NCBI GenBank assembly: GCA_958295665.1
Contig: OY282558.1
Location: forward strand, 186,784,015-186,848,014
Origin: Tipula vernalis
Lineage: Eukaryota; Arthropoda; Insecta; Diptera; Tipulidae
DNA length: 64,000 nucleotides
Reading direction: 5' to 3'
Part shown: in pieces, positions 33,640 through 48,093 of the stretch
Numbering within the stretch: position 1 is the first letter of the stretch
Layout of the letters: each line of letters starts with the position of its first letter
The notes under the pieces: generated by a model
Told to the model about the DNA's origin: nothing
Seen by the model: the letters and a program-made list of their open reading frames with translations, nothing else
The model's database searches: none
Translations under genes and position numbers: made by a program

Positions 33640-36004
33640 CGGTTAAGTGTTCTCATTCGGAAATACAAACGGCTGCGAAAGAATAGAGATTTAACATGTG
33701 ATCAAAAATTTAAAAATCTTTTCTAGGTCTTCAATGCCAGCTAAAAACCTGTCTGTTGGTTTATAAAAGCCTCCCTCACTAAGATGGTTACTCCAACTTT
33801 ATGCTTTATCTTTGTCAGACGAAGCGAGAACACCCATATTCGAAATATTGTGCTTGAGACTCAATTTTTTAATCATTACCCCTGCCATATGCTCTATCCC
33901 ATCGGCTTCCAATTCTGTAAATTCGTGATTTAACATTTCTGTGTCACCAAGGTCACTAATCCCAAGCGTACGTAAAGCAACATACAATTTTGTTGGTGAA
34001 TCTAGCTCCACAATTTCGGCATCTAATTCATTCCGAATGGGTGTTCCAGAATTGAACGTTGAATTTATAGCTGTGGTAGATTGAGCTTGACCGGAATTAC
34101 ATCGAAGAACCGAAGATAGATTAACAGTTCCATCCTCCGTACAATTTTGCGCAGAAGACAGTATGTCTTGATTTCGGCCTAGTGAGTACGACCTAAATCG
34201 GTATTTAAATTCGATTTGCTTTGGGTGGCCGTGTAATTCTCCCGCTGCTCTGATGTGCGCAAAAAAATTCTCTAACACATCCTGATTTAGTCTATATGTC
34301 AGTAAAAAATCAACCTCACTCCAATTGGCTTAACTAAAATTCCCTTTTGGAAAGGCAACATGTTATTTTTGCCCCTGATTTGCATTTTTTTGATAATCTC
34401 AGAAAACGAATCGATAATGGCGGTTTGTTCCTGTAACGCGAGACCAAATCCTTTTTTGTAAGCCATGTGATCGGCAAAGGGAACCCTTACATTAAAACAG
34501 TCAAACCAGTCCTGGACAGCTTTAATAAATTCTGAAACGGATGTCCAATTAGAACATTCGCCTAAATAGCCCAACGAAGCACAGCGCTCAAGCGATTTAG
34601 CGACTGTATTAGAGAACAACTGAGCTGCCAACTTTACCTTCATTCGTTGTGGCCCTCGGACGTCTAAATGTGTTGCCGATATTTTGTGTATGGCTTTCAG
34701 TTCCAGACTGCCTGTCAAATGAATTAGTTGTCGTATTGGATATTGGTTTATAATCTCGTCTTCTAAAACGAAACCTTCATCAATAAAATGATTTCGGATT
34801 AACTTTAGAAGGTGCGCCACATCCGCAAATACGAAAACTTTTTTATCTGAATCGACAGGATTTGAGAAAAAGCTCATTTTATCTGAAATACCCAGCTCTT
34901 TTCACAACTTTTGGTTGGTAGGCCCTAAATTAGATACAATAGCCGCTACATGGAATGTAATCGCCCCTAAAGAGGAAATGATAGAAAATAAAATAGTTTT
35001 TGTCATAGGGCGGTCAAACTGATAGAAGACTGGCTGCTTCCAGTCTTTAAACAGCCCCCTTATCATATCAACTTGCACAAAATTAGCTGGCTCTAAGGTA
35101 GTATCTAGTTTTTTGTCATATTCGTAAGTCTCAGAGACCTTCATTCCATCGAATGACAATACGCTCGTCTTTTCCCTGTCATTTAGATCTGCATGTTCTA
35201 ACAATGAAAGCACGCTTGGGCATACTGCTGGTCTAACATCTAAATTTGTTCCCCATCGCCGAAGTGTAGACACAGAAGGAAATGGAAACCCCCTCTTACG
35301 TAAAAGCCGGTACAAGCGAGGCCCGGCACAATGAAGTGATATCGAAGTTGATATATCTTCTACCGAAAAATGAATGCGTTTGTTAGGGTTTTTTAATTTT
35401 TTGATTTGTCCAGGTGTGAAAATTTGAGAAATGCAGTATTCTAAATTAAGCTTAGCTTCCTCGATCACTTGTATTTGTTGCAATAGTTTTTTGTTATCGC
35501 GTTTGAGACGACCGTTCTCGCGCTCAATATTTTTAAATAAGATGTTTCCGTTTGGGTTCCACAATTTGTATTGATAACAGGACTTTCGTCAATGCCAAGT
35601 TCATCACAACATACACTGACAACGGGACTTTCGTCAATCATAAGTTCATCTGAATCGGAAGAAACACCAGAGCTTGTGATGGGCGTGGAATAGTAATGGC
35701 ATACCGATGGCGAATAGCCATCGACAATTATAGGATACACCAGTAATTGTAAAGTTGGCAATACTCCATACTTTAAACGTCGCCTTTAACTAAAGGTATT
35801 TAAAATATAGTCACAATCTCTAAAATGCCCGGAACATACTCTGGCATTGTCGACATTAAAAGAATCTGTTCGCCCAGTCGCCAAAAGCCATTGATTACGA
35901 ACTATAGTATCAACTGGAAATCGATAATAGCTTTTGTTCGGTGTGTAGCTAGGCTTTAGTCTATCATTATGGTTATTACAACCAAATATCGCACATAACA
36001 CCAT
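33640..36004 (-). pseudogene. P-type (THAP) transposase remnant 2, nearly full length
   Basis: From 36004 leftwards: a THAP zinc-binding domain with C4, C9, the YRFP block, W39, and C57-x2-H60-F; then linker, a coiled-coil-like segment (ENGRLKRDNKKLLQQIQ), the L-x3-FTPGQIKKL block, the central catalytic region (VLSFDGMKVSETYEYD, then ADVAHLLKLIRNH) and the C-terminal NQDVLENFFAHIR block with FKYRFRSY. Lesions: an in-frame TAA after the THAP domain (near 35789), a frameshift near 35530, a TGA near 34902, a frameshift near 34290 and a TAA near 33797, after which homologous coding (SWSNHLSEGG, FYKPTDRFL) continues. It is otherwise contiguous and resembles P elements and vertebrate THAP9. Terminal repeats were not found. 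Confidence 0.85.
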
Positions 36005-36422
36005 GATTGGTAAAGAGAACCGACTACGTAAATAATTATCACTGTTATAAATACAATAGTTTTTTTGTAAATACTTTTCATCTAATTATTCACCTTAATT
36101 TACACACAATGATTTTCACCTGTATATGTTTACTTATACTTCACTCTTCGATGGTTAAATCCAATTTCTTCTTAATCTTTAAAAATGTTCCCTTTCAATA
36201 TTCTAATACAATAATTGTCCGGTAACTACATAAATTTTCCAAAAAAAAAAAAAAAAGTAAATTCAGTTCTTCAATTTTAATTTCTGCGTTCGAAATGAAA
36301 TTATTTGTGTTTATGTATAACGGTAATATAATTTTCCTACAATCGCCGTGAAAAGCAGGCTTTTTTTCTCTGTTTTCAAAGCCCAAAGTGTCTGTTTTTT
36401 TGACAGTTAATAAACAAATTAC

Positions 36423-36457
36423 TTTGTCACACGTTTCTCTTAGAAACGTGTGACAAA
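36423..36457. repeat. Perfect 16-bp hairpin
   Basis: TTTGTCACACGTTTCT is followed after three bases by its exact reverse complement. It lies about 420 bases upstream of the P-type transposase start. It could be part of an unrecognised transposon end or a short regulatory hairpin. Confidence 0.7.
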
Positions 36458-36676
36458 ACTTGAAACCGCTTGCTAAATTAAAATTACGTATAAAACATCA
36501 AACCAAATTTTTGTTTTTCTTTATGAAAAATAAAAAAAATCTTTGACTACTCGATTGAACAAAATGTCGGTCCTAAAATAAAATCGTATTGTCAGTATAG
36601 TAAATTTTACTACAAAATTATCTTTTTATTATATTTTTTAAAATGATTGTAGGAAGAATAAAGTGTGAAACACGTC

Positions 36677-36777
36677 CGCAAAGTTGTTTGTCACGCTCGA
36701 AAGGTTGCTGGCCTCCGTCCCGTCGGCCAGCAATTTCCTTTCTCGCGTGACAAACTGACACTTTGCGCTCTTGATAC
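36677..36777. repeat. Long imperfect hairpin (~100 bases)
   Basis: The arms CGCAAAG..GTTTGTCACG..GAAAGG..TTGCTGGCC and GGCCAGCAA..CCTTTC..CGTGACAAAC..CTTTGCG pair with small internal loops. The stem is more GC-rich than the surroundings. It shares the GTCACG/CGTGAC theme with the hairpin at 36423. Candidates are a small MITE or a pre-miRNA-like stem. Confidence 0.65.
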
Positions 36778-36779
36778 AC

Positions 36780-37685
36780 AAATAACTATTTCGCATATGA
36801 ATTGTGCATACAATCCATTGTTGCATCCATTGTTGAAAAGTGCAATTAATTACACACAAAAATATTATTATTTTACGTGTTATGTACAACAACAACAACA
36901 TCAAAGTAAAAATTTAAAGGAAAACAGTTTCAAAAATTATATTATATAAGCTACACAATATTTTTTCTACTTACGTCTGCATCGGCGTGCATCAGAAATA
37001 ATACTAAACATAAACAAGAAAAATGAAAAAATATAAGGTCACCACAATTCGTATAGCAGCGACAATATATTTCTAGTGAGTCTATCTAATAAAGAGAAAA
37101 TCGTTGTATCATGGTTTTATGTATATTTTCCTTTTTATTTTATATATGTCTATCCTTTTTTATCTTTGAAATAGTATTATTGTTTTTGCTATGGTTATTC
37201 AGTTTATTTATGAATTTTGGATGAGAAACAGCTCGTAGTGACAGCTAAGTATTTGGCGTCAAAAAAATCAAATTTTGCTAAGGAATTGAAACTTGTGAGT
37301 ACCTCATAATTAACTTATTTTTAATTTTATATGCTTTGATTATTAGGATTGAGTTTAGTTAAGACGTCTATTTGTAGATTTACATTAAAAATCTTATATG
37401 CTTAATTTAGTTAATTAGACAATTGATGTGTCAATAATTAGAATAGAATAAATTGCATATTCAACTATTGACACTTCGTGTCGATTATTATACGATTCTG
37501 GAGTACATTAATTGACAGTATGTCAATAGTTATACTTAAAGGGGTGTCAACAATTGTTAAAAAGTTAAAATGCCTAAAGTTAAAGGTAATTATTCCGAGG
37601 CAATACTTCAGAAATCAGGTTATTCAGTTCAAAATATGCGGACTCTGGATACCAGGCACCCTCCAGTTTTATTTAGCCTTCCTGT
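36780..37685. other. No gene supported
   Basis: AT-rich. A direct/inverted theme TGACACTT..GTCAATAG around 37430-37560 is visible but short. No coding region was recognised. Confidence 0.35.
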
Positions 37686-37689
37686 AATA

Positions 37690-38042
37690 TAGCTTGGTGA
37701 CCTACAGGCGATTTGCAATTCCCAGAAACTCGTAAGAGTAAAATCAAACGGAACACGGGGCAGGAGTAGGAATATACGGGAGTGGGACAACCCTCTCGAA
37801 GTCCTTGGACTCCAATGCTACCGTCTTTCTAGCGGAACTACATGCTGTAGTAAACATCTAGGAGGGAGAGGAATAAGCCCAGATAGTATGTATCACGTAC
37901 CGGGAGTCAGTATTGTCAGGTTCATTAAGAACCTGAATATTGACTGGACGGATAATTAAGCAGGGTCCAGCACAATAGATCTTTTAGTCGCAGTGCGAGG
38001 TGGCTAATCGCCCGCATGGCCCTCCAATAATAATAATTATAC
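37690..38042 (+). pseudogene. 3' end of a LINE (RNase H and tail)
   Basis: The plus-strand frame reads GAGVGIYGSGTTLSKSL followed by NATVFLAELHAVVN, the first half of the RNase H domain found in I/R1-type LINEs, with stops further on. It runs into GCGAGGTGGCTAATCGCCCG and a terminal (AAT)n-like stretch, CAATAATAATAATTA, as expected for the TAA-type tail of I-clade elements. This is a heavily 5'-truncated insertion lying just upstream of, or within an intron of, the hAT transposase. Confidence 0.65.
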
Positions 38043-38069
38043 GTACAAATTTACAATTTATAGGTCAAT

Positions 38070-40202
38070 AACCATGCCGCTTCTACTGCTACAGATTCTC
38101 CAAGGCAACTCGGTCAATCAGCACCGGTAGACGTTAGTATGAATGAGGTTCTTTTTTCAGATAATGAGGTAGACAACTGTAATTCTAAAATACAGCAAAA
38201 TGATAAAGGCAATAGACAAATATAAGATGGAGAAAAGGGAAACAAAAATGTAAGTACTATAATAATTAATAAAGTTTTTAGTATTGAAGCTTTTATTAGG
38301 TGCTGTTCATAGTCAAAGAAACTGACGATACATTTTATTAATTACTGATAGGCAAAAAAATCATCAACAGCCAAAAACAAAAAAAAGGTTCAACAATTTC
38401 GTGTTGTGTGGCAAGAGAAATTTAGCTGGATTATTCAGTTAGATAAGAACCCGTTTTGCAAAGTTTGCAACAAACTGTTAACTACTAATATAAATCATAT
38501 TGAGAGGCACGAGAAATCTTCAGTACATATTAAGAAATCAAATGCGTTAAAAAATCAGTCAGAATTAACAAGAATAGGAAATGATAAAACGTATAATTAT
38601 GGAACAGTAATGAAACAAGCCAAAGCTGCTGAGCTTAAATTAATAATGTTCACAATGTAACATAATTTACCGTTTTTGTTTGGTTGATGATTTCATAAAA
38701 TTAGTGAAATCAATTTTACCAGATTCAAACATAGCCAAAAATTTGAAGTTGGTAGAACGAAAGCGAAAGAAACCGTAACGTCATTATTTCACAACGAAGG
38801 AATTGCCGATTTATCTAAGATATTAAAGGAGCAACCATTTTCCTTAATTATAGATGAAACAACTGATGTAAGTGCATCAAAATGCCTAGCGATTGTTGTA
38901 AGGTATTACAATAAAAAATCAGGCAAAGTGGTAAATCGATTTTTAAATATGTTAGAATTGAAAAATTGTGATGCCAAATCAATTTATATTTCTTTAATAA
39001 ACTTTTTGGAAAACTACAACATACCTATCAATAATTTGATATGCTTTGCGGCAGATAATGCATCGGTAATGATGGGCGTAAAACATGGTGTCCAAAAAAT
39101 GTTAAATGAACACAACAAATCATTGTATGTAATGTATGTAATAGGATGCACTTGCCATTCCCTGCACTTTTGCTCCAGTGCAGCCGCTAAGAAGCTCCCA
39201 CAAAATTTGGAAGTACTAGCGCGTAATATTTATGTTTTCTTTGCCCACAGTGCTAAGAGGCAAACCGAATTTAAAGATTTTCAAGAAATGTTTAACGTTA
39301 AGCTTCCCAAAATTTTAAAAACTGCATCCACTAGGTGGTTGGCTTTAGAAAATGTTGTGTCACGAATTTTGGAACAGTGAGCTCCACTAAAACATTACTT
39401 TATTTTGTTTGAATTAGAAAACAATGATTTGGCTCATAAAATCTCTGTTGAAATGACAGATACAACAAAATTATATTTTTATTTTTTAGGATATATTTTA
39501 ACTTTAACGAACGATATAAATAAAGAATTTCAGTCTCAATCGCATCTGCTTTTATCTACAATACAATGTTACATGAGAACTATTTTAAGCAATTTTATCA
39601 AACAAGATGCTATCATTTAGGAGGCAATGCAGAAATTCTGATGCGATCTGGTTCTCTACAAGAGTCTGAAATTATTTCTGTTAAAGCAAATTGCGTTAAA
39701 TATTATATCGAATTACGTCAACAAATTTTTAAGATTATTATTCATACGTTATATGCATTAAAGAAGTTAAATCCAGAGAGCCTTGCTAAATCTGTGACCC
39801 CATTAATTTCATGCTTCCCTATCTAATTTCATCGGAAAAAAACACTTACATTGAAAATCTAGATAAAGAATGGAGAAATTTAGTTAATTTTCAGCCATCG
39901 GCAGAAACTTAGATTTGGAAGATTTTTGGCGTTGTGTGTTTAGTACGAAAAATGGTTTAAAAGAAAAAATGTTTCAAAATTTGGAAAACTTCATCGAATT
40001 GATTTTATGTTTACCTCATAGTAGTGCAACAGCTGAAAGGGTTTTTTCTCAACTAAATTTGATTAAAGATAAAAAACGAAATCGTATGCTTGTATCAACA
40101 ATTAATGCTATCATGATAGCAAAGGATATGTTAAATGGTTTGCCTACCCAAGATTGGGTTCCATCCAATAAATTAATAAAATTATTTCATAAATCATGTT
40201 AA
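38070..40202 (+). pseudogene. hAT transposase with BED finger, decayed
   Basis: A first coding part (about 38070-38250) ends at a donor GTAAGTAC and continues after an acceptor near 38352, giving an apparent short intron. The BED-type zinc finger follows (FCKVCNKLLTTNINHIERH, 38456-38510). The catalytic core includes FSLIIDETTDVSASKCLAI (first D), LICFAADNASVMMG (second D) and CTCHSLHFCSSAAAK. The hAT dimerisation block LPHSSATAERVFSQLNLI carries the E near 40035. Lesions include a stop at 38659, a frameshift near 38770, a TGA at 39378, a stop at 39618 and a damaged stretch 39620-39910. The frame is otherwise well kept, so the copy is moderately old. Confidence 0.85.
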
Positions 40203-41313
40203 CTAACATTAGAAGAAAGTGAGGAAGAGAATTGTAAAAATTCCGAAATCGATCTTTCTTTTTTTATATGAGGAATAAAATAAAACTATTAAAAAATATA
40301 AACAAATAATTTTTTTATTTTTGAAATAACGTTTTTCATGTTTAAAATTGCGTACTCCCCTGTACTACGTTTCTCATAAGAAATATACTCCTCTGAAATT
40401 TTTAGAAACGGTAACACTGCCCTCAATTAGATTGGATAATTTCGTAAATAACGAACAATCATCGTCGAATAGGCTCTAAGATTCTCGAGTGCCATCGAAC
40501 TATCAAATACACCCGACAGTTTTAGACATGCTCGAATAATCTTGAAAATCTCGAATAACTTGACAGTTTCGAAACACCGAATCACCAATTACTTAAGTCT
40601 CGCACCAATCATGCATCCCGTTTCCATGCTATACTCCAATAATCTCGAGAAATTTTAAAAAGTGTTGAATGAAACAGGAGAATTTGCAATTTTCTTATTT
40701 AAAATTTTTTTCCAAAATAAAACCGGTAAATTAAGTTTTAAACGAGGTAAAGGAGAAACTGTATCAATTACATTCAATCGTTTGCAAATTAAATTCAACC
40801 TTTAATCAAAACTTGATTTTGAAAAGGATGAATTTGAAGTGCAAAGATGTAAATTTGGAGGGCAAAACATATATTACAAATAAATCAACCCAGTAAACAC
40901 TAAATTCGTTATCGTTTCATGTCAAAAGCTTTGATTTCAAACTAATTTGACAAATTTTCTTTTAAATCGAAATATCTGTGAAAGCCTTAAGCCATTTTCA
41001 TTTCTATGGTGTCAGCTTACAGTTAATTACTCTGAGATTAACCTTCAGCAACCGAGAAGAAATTTTTGGGCCTCTCTTAAGAAAATATTTAATGGCAACA
41101 GAAATGATCTTTTATTTCTCTAAACACTAGACCATCGGGTTGGGTTTTGTTCAAAATTTCCTAGAAATGTCCAGTTTTGCCACTTTGAAAAGGTGATCTA
41201 CTTTAAGCTTAATCAGAGCTACCATCTATCTGATCTTGACTTTTGGACTAATATTCTAATGCCTGATAATTCATGTGGGACTCATTAACCGGAGCCCCCT
41301 GGGGCTGCGGGTA
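40203..41313. other. Probable 3' part of the hAT element, non-coding
   Basis: No coding region. The position between the transposase stop and the hAT-type terminus suggests it belongs to the element, though secondary insertions cannot be excluded. Confidence 0.4.
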
Positions 41314-41329
41314 CCTAGTTACGCCACTG
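41314..41329 (-). repeat. hAT-type terminal inverted repeat (right end)
   Basis: Read on the minus strand the sequence is CAGTGGCGTAACTAGG, a common hAT terminus. Next to it is the small palindrome AGCCCCCTGGGGCT. It probably marks the right end of the hAT element whose transposase ends at 40202. No matching left terminus was found upstream of 38 kb. Confidence 0.6.
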
Positions 41330-41334
41330 TTTAA

Positions 41335-44050
<2,716 letters not shown>

Positions 44051-44053
44051 CGG

Positions 44054-44108
44054 TTTTCCATCGTCATAGAATAATAGTATAATACTATTATACTATGACG
44101 ATGGAAAA
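44054..44108. repeat. Near-perfect 55-bp palindrome
   Basis: TTTTCCATCGTCATAG and CTATGACGATGGAAAA enclose a self-complementary AT core (ATAGTATAATACTAT). Only about one mismatch is present in the stem. A diverged relative lies near 41755. Confidence 0.8.
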
Positions 44109-44569
44109 TTGGTGTAAGAAAGATACGCATACACAAACCAAATGGTGTCACAGTTCCATTTTGTTCCACTTACATTTTGTTTCGTTTTATGTTTTTCAGT
44201 AAAGTTAAATCTAAAAAAGACCTTTTCAGATAACTGTTGTATAATACGCCTGATTTGTAAAATTAATACAACTTCATTGTTATGAATTAAGAATAATCTT
44301 TGTAATAAAAATTGTAATGTAAGCTTTGTATTAGGTCAAGTAGTCAGTCAGAGATCAAGTACAAAGCTAATAGGTAGTAAAATATAAAAACAAAAGTGTA
44401 TACAAATTAATAAATAAAAATCAAGTTAATTAATTAAAAAATCTTACAGATATTTTATTAATACAAGAAACCACAACACAACATACCAATCGCGCTGTTC
44501 TCTCCGATAAATTATCTGTCTGATCTCTCCGATATAATAAAAAAACAAGGCAATCGTAAAAAGCATGTC

Positions 44570-44853
44570 TGGGTCCGTATTCTTGAAATTCACAGAAAAG
44601 AGTCATCGCTGACTTTGGTATGAAACAATTTAATTTTTCGACTGAAATGACGTATTTCACTAGAAAATCACGGGCGATTTTTTTTTTGATCGTATTTCAA
44701 GAATAGAGGCCCGGGGCCGCTATTCTTGAAATTCGATCAAAAAAAGTCGCCCATTATTTTCTAGTGAAATCGTCATTTGAGTCGAAAATTTAAATTGTTT
44801 CATACCAAAGTCACTGGCGACTTTTTTCGATGAATTTCAAGAATACGGGCCCG
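44570..44853. repeat. Near-perfect 284-bp palindromic MITE
   Basis: The two halves are inverted copies meeting near 44714 (GGCCCCGGGGCC-like centre region). Landmarks: TTTGGTATGAAACAATTTAA on the left against its complement near 44795, and TTTCACTAGAAAAT against ATTTTCTAGTGAAA. The motif CGTATTCTTGAAATTC occurs at the outer ends and, in inverted form, on both sides of the centre, so each half has its own inverted ends: a palindrome made of two head-to-head copies of a ~140-bp element. Confidence 0.85.
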
Positions 44854-44859
44854 GGTCAT

Positions 44860-46620
44860 TTTTCAGTCTTACCACTTTTGGTTTATAGTGATTTTATGTT
44901 ACATGAGAGGTGTTGAAAAATAATTGAGAAATGTTTTCTGAACTTTGTTACACCTAACTAACCCACAAGTCCAATCAGTGAACCCGACCCTTCAAATATT
45001 AAGGTCACAAAACTTATAAATGTGGAACTAATTTATTTAGAATTAAATATCCATTAGTCAATTTTGAAAACGTATCGAAGACTTATTGACATTTTTAAAG
45101 AAAATCTTCTAATTTTCTACCTCAATAACTTTTGACCTTGTTTGTTTACTATATGTATACCAATATAGGAAAAAGGTATTCAATTTAAGATTTTTCTTTT
45201 TTTTTGATTGATTTTGTATTTATTTATTATTTCGATTTTTTTTTTTTTAAATGAAAATTTACCCAGAATTTGTATTTATTTTTATGACAAGCAATACATT
45301 AAAAGACATTTTTTTGTTTTGTTTAAAGTATTGATTTAATGTGTATAGAACGACAATTTGTTATTCCCTTTTTTGATAAATTAAGCTGCTTATGTGAAAT
45401 TTATATTGCCATTATTCCGAGTACACCATAAACATTTCTTGATGAAAAGTTGAAGATCTCAAGTTTTGCATCAAATGAAAAACGACGGTAAACTATACAA
45501 AAAAAAATTATAATTTGTCCAACACATTGATTCAAATTATAGGTATGTTGAGTACGAGTGAATGTGATAGAGTAAGAAAAGAAAATATAAAAGTTAAATA
45601 TCTTTTTATCTGCATAAGAAAACTTTTATAATTTATTAAGATAACAAAATATCATAAACAAATTCAAAGCAGGATAATATTTAAAAACGGGAGGAAGATA
45701 ATTTTCTCTCCCTTGTAAATTTAATTTAGAGTACGATAATATAAATATTTGTTCAGTTTTAACAGGTGTGCAAATAATGGGTTTTGTTTATAAGTTTTCT
45801 TATCTTTGTTTTATAGACAAATAATTTTCACTTAACTAAAAATTGGTAATTTTTAAATTTCCTTTTAGATGCTTTTTGTGTAAAATGTAGTATTTGAATA
45901 AATGACTTTATACAACATGTACATAATGTACTCGTACTATATTTCGATTTGTTCGATACATTTTTTTAAGATTTGGATCTAAACCGGTAAAATAAAATTC
46001 ACCATTATGCACACTTTAAATTGTTAAATTATACAGCAAATGGAGATTCAAAAACGATACGTAAATCATGAAACTTCTTAATACAAAATTACGTTTAACT
46101 TTTGCGATGCAAAGCGATAAAATTTTGAAACAGTCTTATGATAAGTAGTATTTTGGCAATGTATTTTGTAACAAAATGTAGCTGAAATAAAATACAAAAA
46201 TTTTAAAGGGGAAATGATTGTGACTCGAACGAAAGGCTATATAAGATCGCCCAAAAATTAATTATCTTTCTTCCTACAGCATGTAGATTACGAAAAAAAA
46301 AAATTGAATGAATCTATAGAAACGAAACACAAAAAAAAATTAAGAACATAAACAATTTACAAAAGGAGAAACTAAATTAAAATCTATTTGTGCATTTTGC
46401 GTTAGTACAGTAGATTTATTGGAAATAAGCATTGAACGCATTCGAATCATTTCATATGTTTTACTGTATTTAACTATTGTAGCTAACTTCACTTGAGTCA
46501 ATAATATCTTCTTCAAGTGACACAACCTAAAAGAAGTCAAATAAAAGGTTTTTTAAAATAAAAATTAATCTGGAATCATCCGTGTTTTATTTTCAAGTTT
46601 CCAGCTCTGCTTAGTTAAAT
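44860..46620. other. AT-rich stretch, no gene seen
   Basis: No exon, RNA gene or known transposon motif was recognised. The last ~270 bases should include the 5' LTR of the copia element that starts at 46627, with AATAAAAGG and AAATAAAAAT signals near 46540-46560, but its outer end could not be defined. Confidence 0.4.
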
Positions 46621-46627
46621 TCCATTA

Positions 46628-46641
46628 GGTTATTGGCCCAG
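46628..46641 (+). promoter_or_regulatory. Copia-type primer binding site
   Basis: GGTTATTGGCCCAG matches the copia primer site GGTTATGGGCCCAG (seen intact at 17965-17978) with one substitution. It lies about 120 bases upstream of the copia gag coding sequence, on the same strand, as expected. Confidence 0.7.
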
Positions 46642-46746
46642 TGGATAAAGAATACGGATATTTCGAAAAATTAAGGCAGATTAATTGGATAAAGTGAAAT
46701 TGATTTTTCGGTGTTGTGAAATTCACATAAATCAAGATACAGCATT

Positions 46747-47888
46747 TCAAAGCAAAACGGAACAAATTATTTTGTATTGAAATACAAAATGGAAATGCTT
46801 CTTAAGGAAAAAGGTTTATGGGCAATTATCAATGAGGTACAAACATCACCAGCTACAGCAGCGTGGACAGCAAATGATGAAAAGGCACATTCAACAATTG
46901 CATTGATTGTAGAAGACGATCAAATTCATCACATCATCGGTGCAGATTCAGCAAGAAACACATGGAGAATTCTTAAGGAAACGTATGAATCAAACACATC
47001 AAGCAATCGTGTGCACATTTTGAAGTTAATCATGGAACAGCGGCTTGATGAAGGCGGAGATGCGGAAAAACACGTGAATTCCATGAACGAGCTGTTTCGA
47101 AAATTATTGGCGCTTGGTGCAGATTTTGGTCCGGAATTTTTTATGAGTGCTACGTTGTTGGCTTCTTTGCAACCAAGCTACGACGGTTTGGTAACGGCGC
47201 TCGAAGGTAAAGAAGAGAGTGAATTGACACTCACATTGGTTAAATCAAAGGTTCTCGCGGAATTCAAAAGAAGAATGGATCGAGGCGAAACAACGGATGA
47301 CACTGCATTAAAAGTTGACACATCAAGAGCAACGAAAGGTCAAAAAGGTGAAAATAAAAAGTTTTAGTGCTATTTTTGCAAAAGAAGCGGTCACATCAAA
47401 AAGGATTGTCGAAAATACAAAACCTGGCTCAACAAAAAGGAAGGAAGTAATCGCAGAAGGCGAATCTAGCGAAAGATGAAACAGAAAAATTGTTTGTGAC
47501 ACATCAAGAAGGTGATGGCTGGATTGTCGATTCAGGTGCCACATGTCACATTGCCAGTTCTAAGAATATTTTCGTCAATATCGACATGAATTGTAGTGAT
47601 AAAGTAAGCATTGCAAGTGGTCAACAATTAACAGCTGCGGGTAAAGGCACAATTAAAGTTGATTTTCAGAATGAGGAAAATCAAAGTGTTCCAGTAAGAA
47701 TCACAGACGGGTTGCTAATGCCAGATATCAAGGGAAATTTACTTTCAGTCAAAAAGCTAACGGAAAAAGGTTTTCAAGTATATTTCAAGGGCAACAAGTG
47801 TGAAATAAGGGAAAACAGTCGGCAAATTGCAGTTGGCGAAATCAGCGGTAAACTTTACAGACTAAAGAGCCAACCAGCGAACATTTAA
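46747..47888 (+). pseudogene. Copia gag-protease fragment
   Basis: Coding similarity begins upstream of the first listed start: GNNYFVLKYKMEMLLKEKG matches the N-terminal copia gag block, with L where W is usual. The UBN2/gag domain follows (ARNTWRILKETYESN, RVHILKLIMEQRL, LLASLQPSYDGLV). An in-frame TAG at about 47365 precedes a proper zinc knuckle, CYFCKRSGHIKKDC. A frameshift near 47460 leads to the aspartic protease, GWIVDSGATCHIASS with the catalytic DSG, and LSVKKLTEKGFQVYF. The frame ends with SQPANI and TAA at 47888, where copia proteins would go on to the pre-integrase domain; integrase and reverse transcriptase are absent. The cut coincides with a 19-bp inverted repeat (47880-47898). 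Confidence 0.85.
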
Positions 47889-47898
47889 GACATTTAAC
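47880..47898. repeat. 19-bp inverted repeat, left copy
   Basis: AACATTTAAGACATTTAAC is found again as an exact reverse complement at 58190-58208, on the far side of the Gypsy element. It starts exactly where copia similarity stops. Confidence 0.75.
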
Positions 47899-48089
47899 AG
47901 AATTTAACGAAAGTTTTTTCTTACAGAAAATTTGACAGATTGGCTAGCGAAACTGTAACACAACTTGTCAATTGCTTTGATGGTGACGGTAGCTCGTATT
48001 AATATTTTTAAAAATTTGTGTAGAATTTAGAATTGGCGATGGAATTGGAGGAACTCCGAAAGTTATTTCAATTATTAAAAAACCCTAAA

Positions 48090-48093
48090 ATTC
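48090..48093. repeat. Target-site duplication ATTC (left)
   Basis: ATTC precedes the left LTR and ATTC (57825-57828) follows the right LTR, giving the 4-bp duplication typical of Ty3/Gypsy insertion. Confidence 0.85.
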
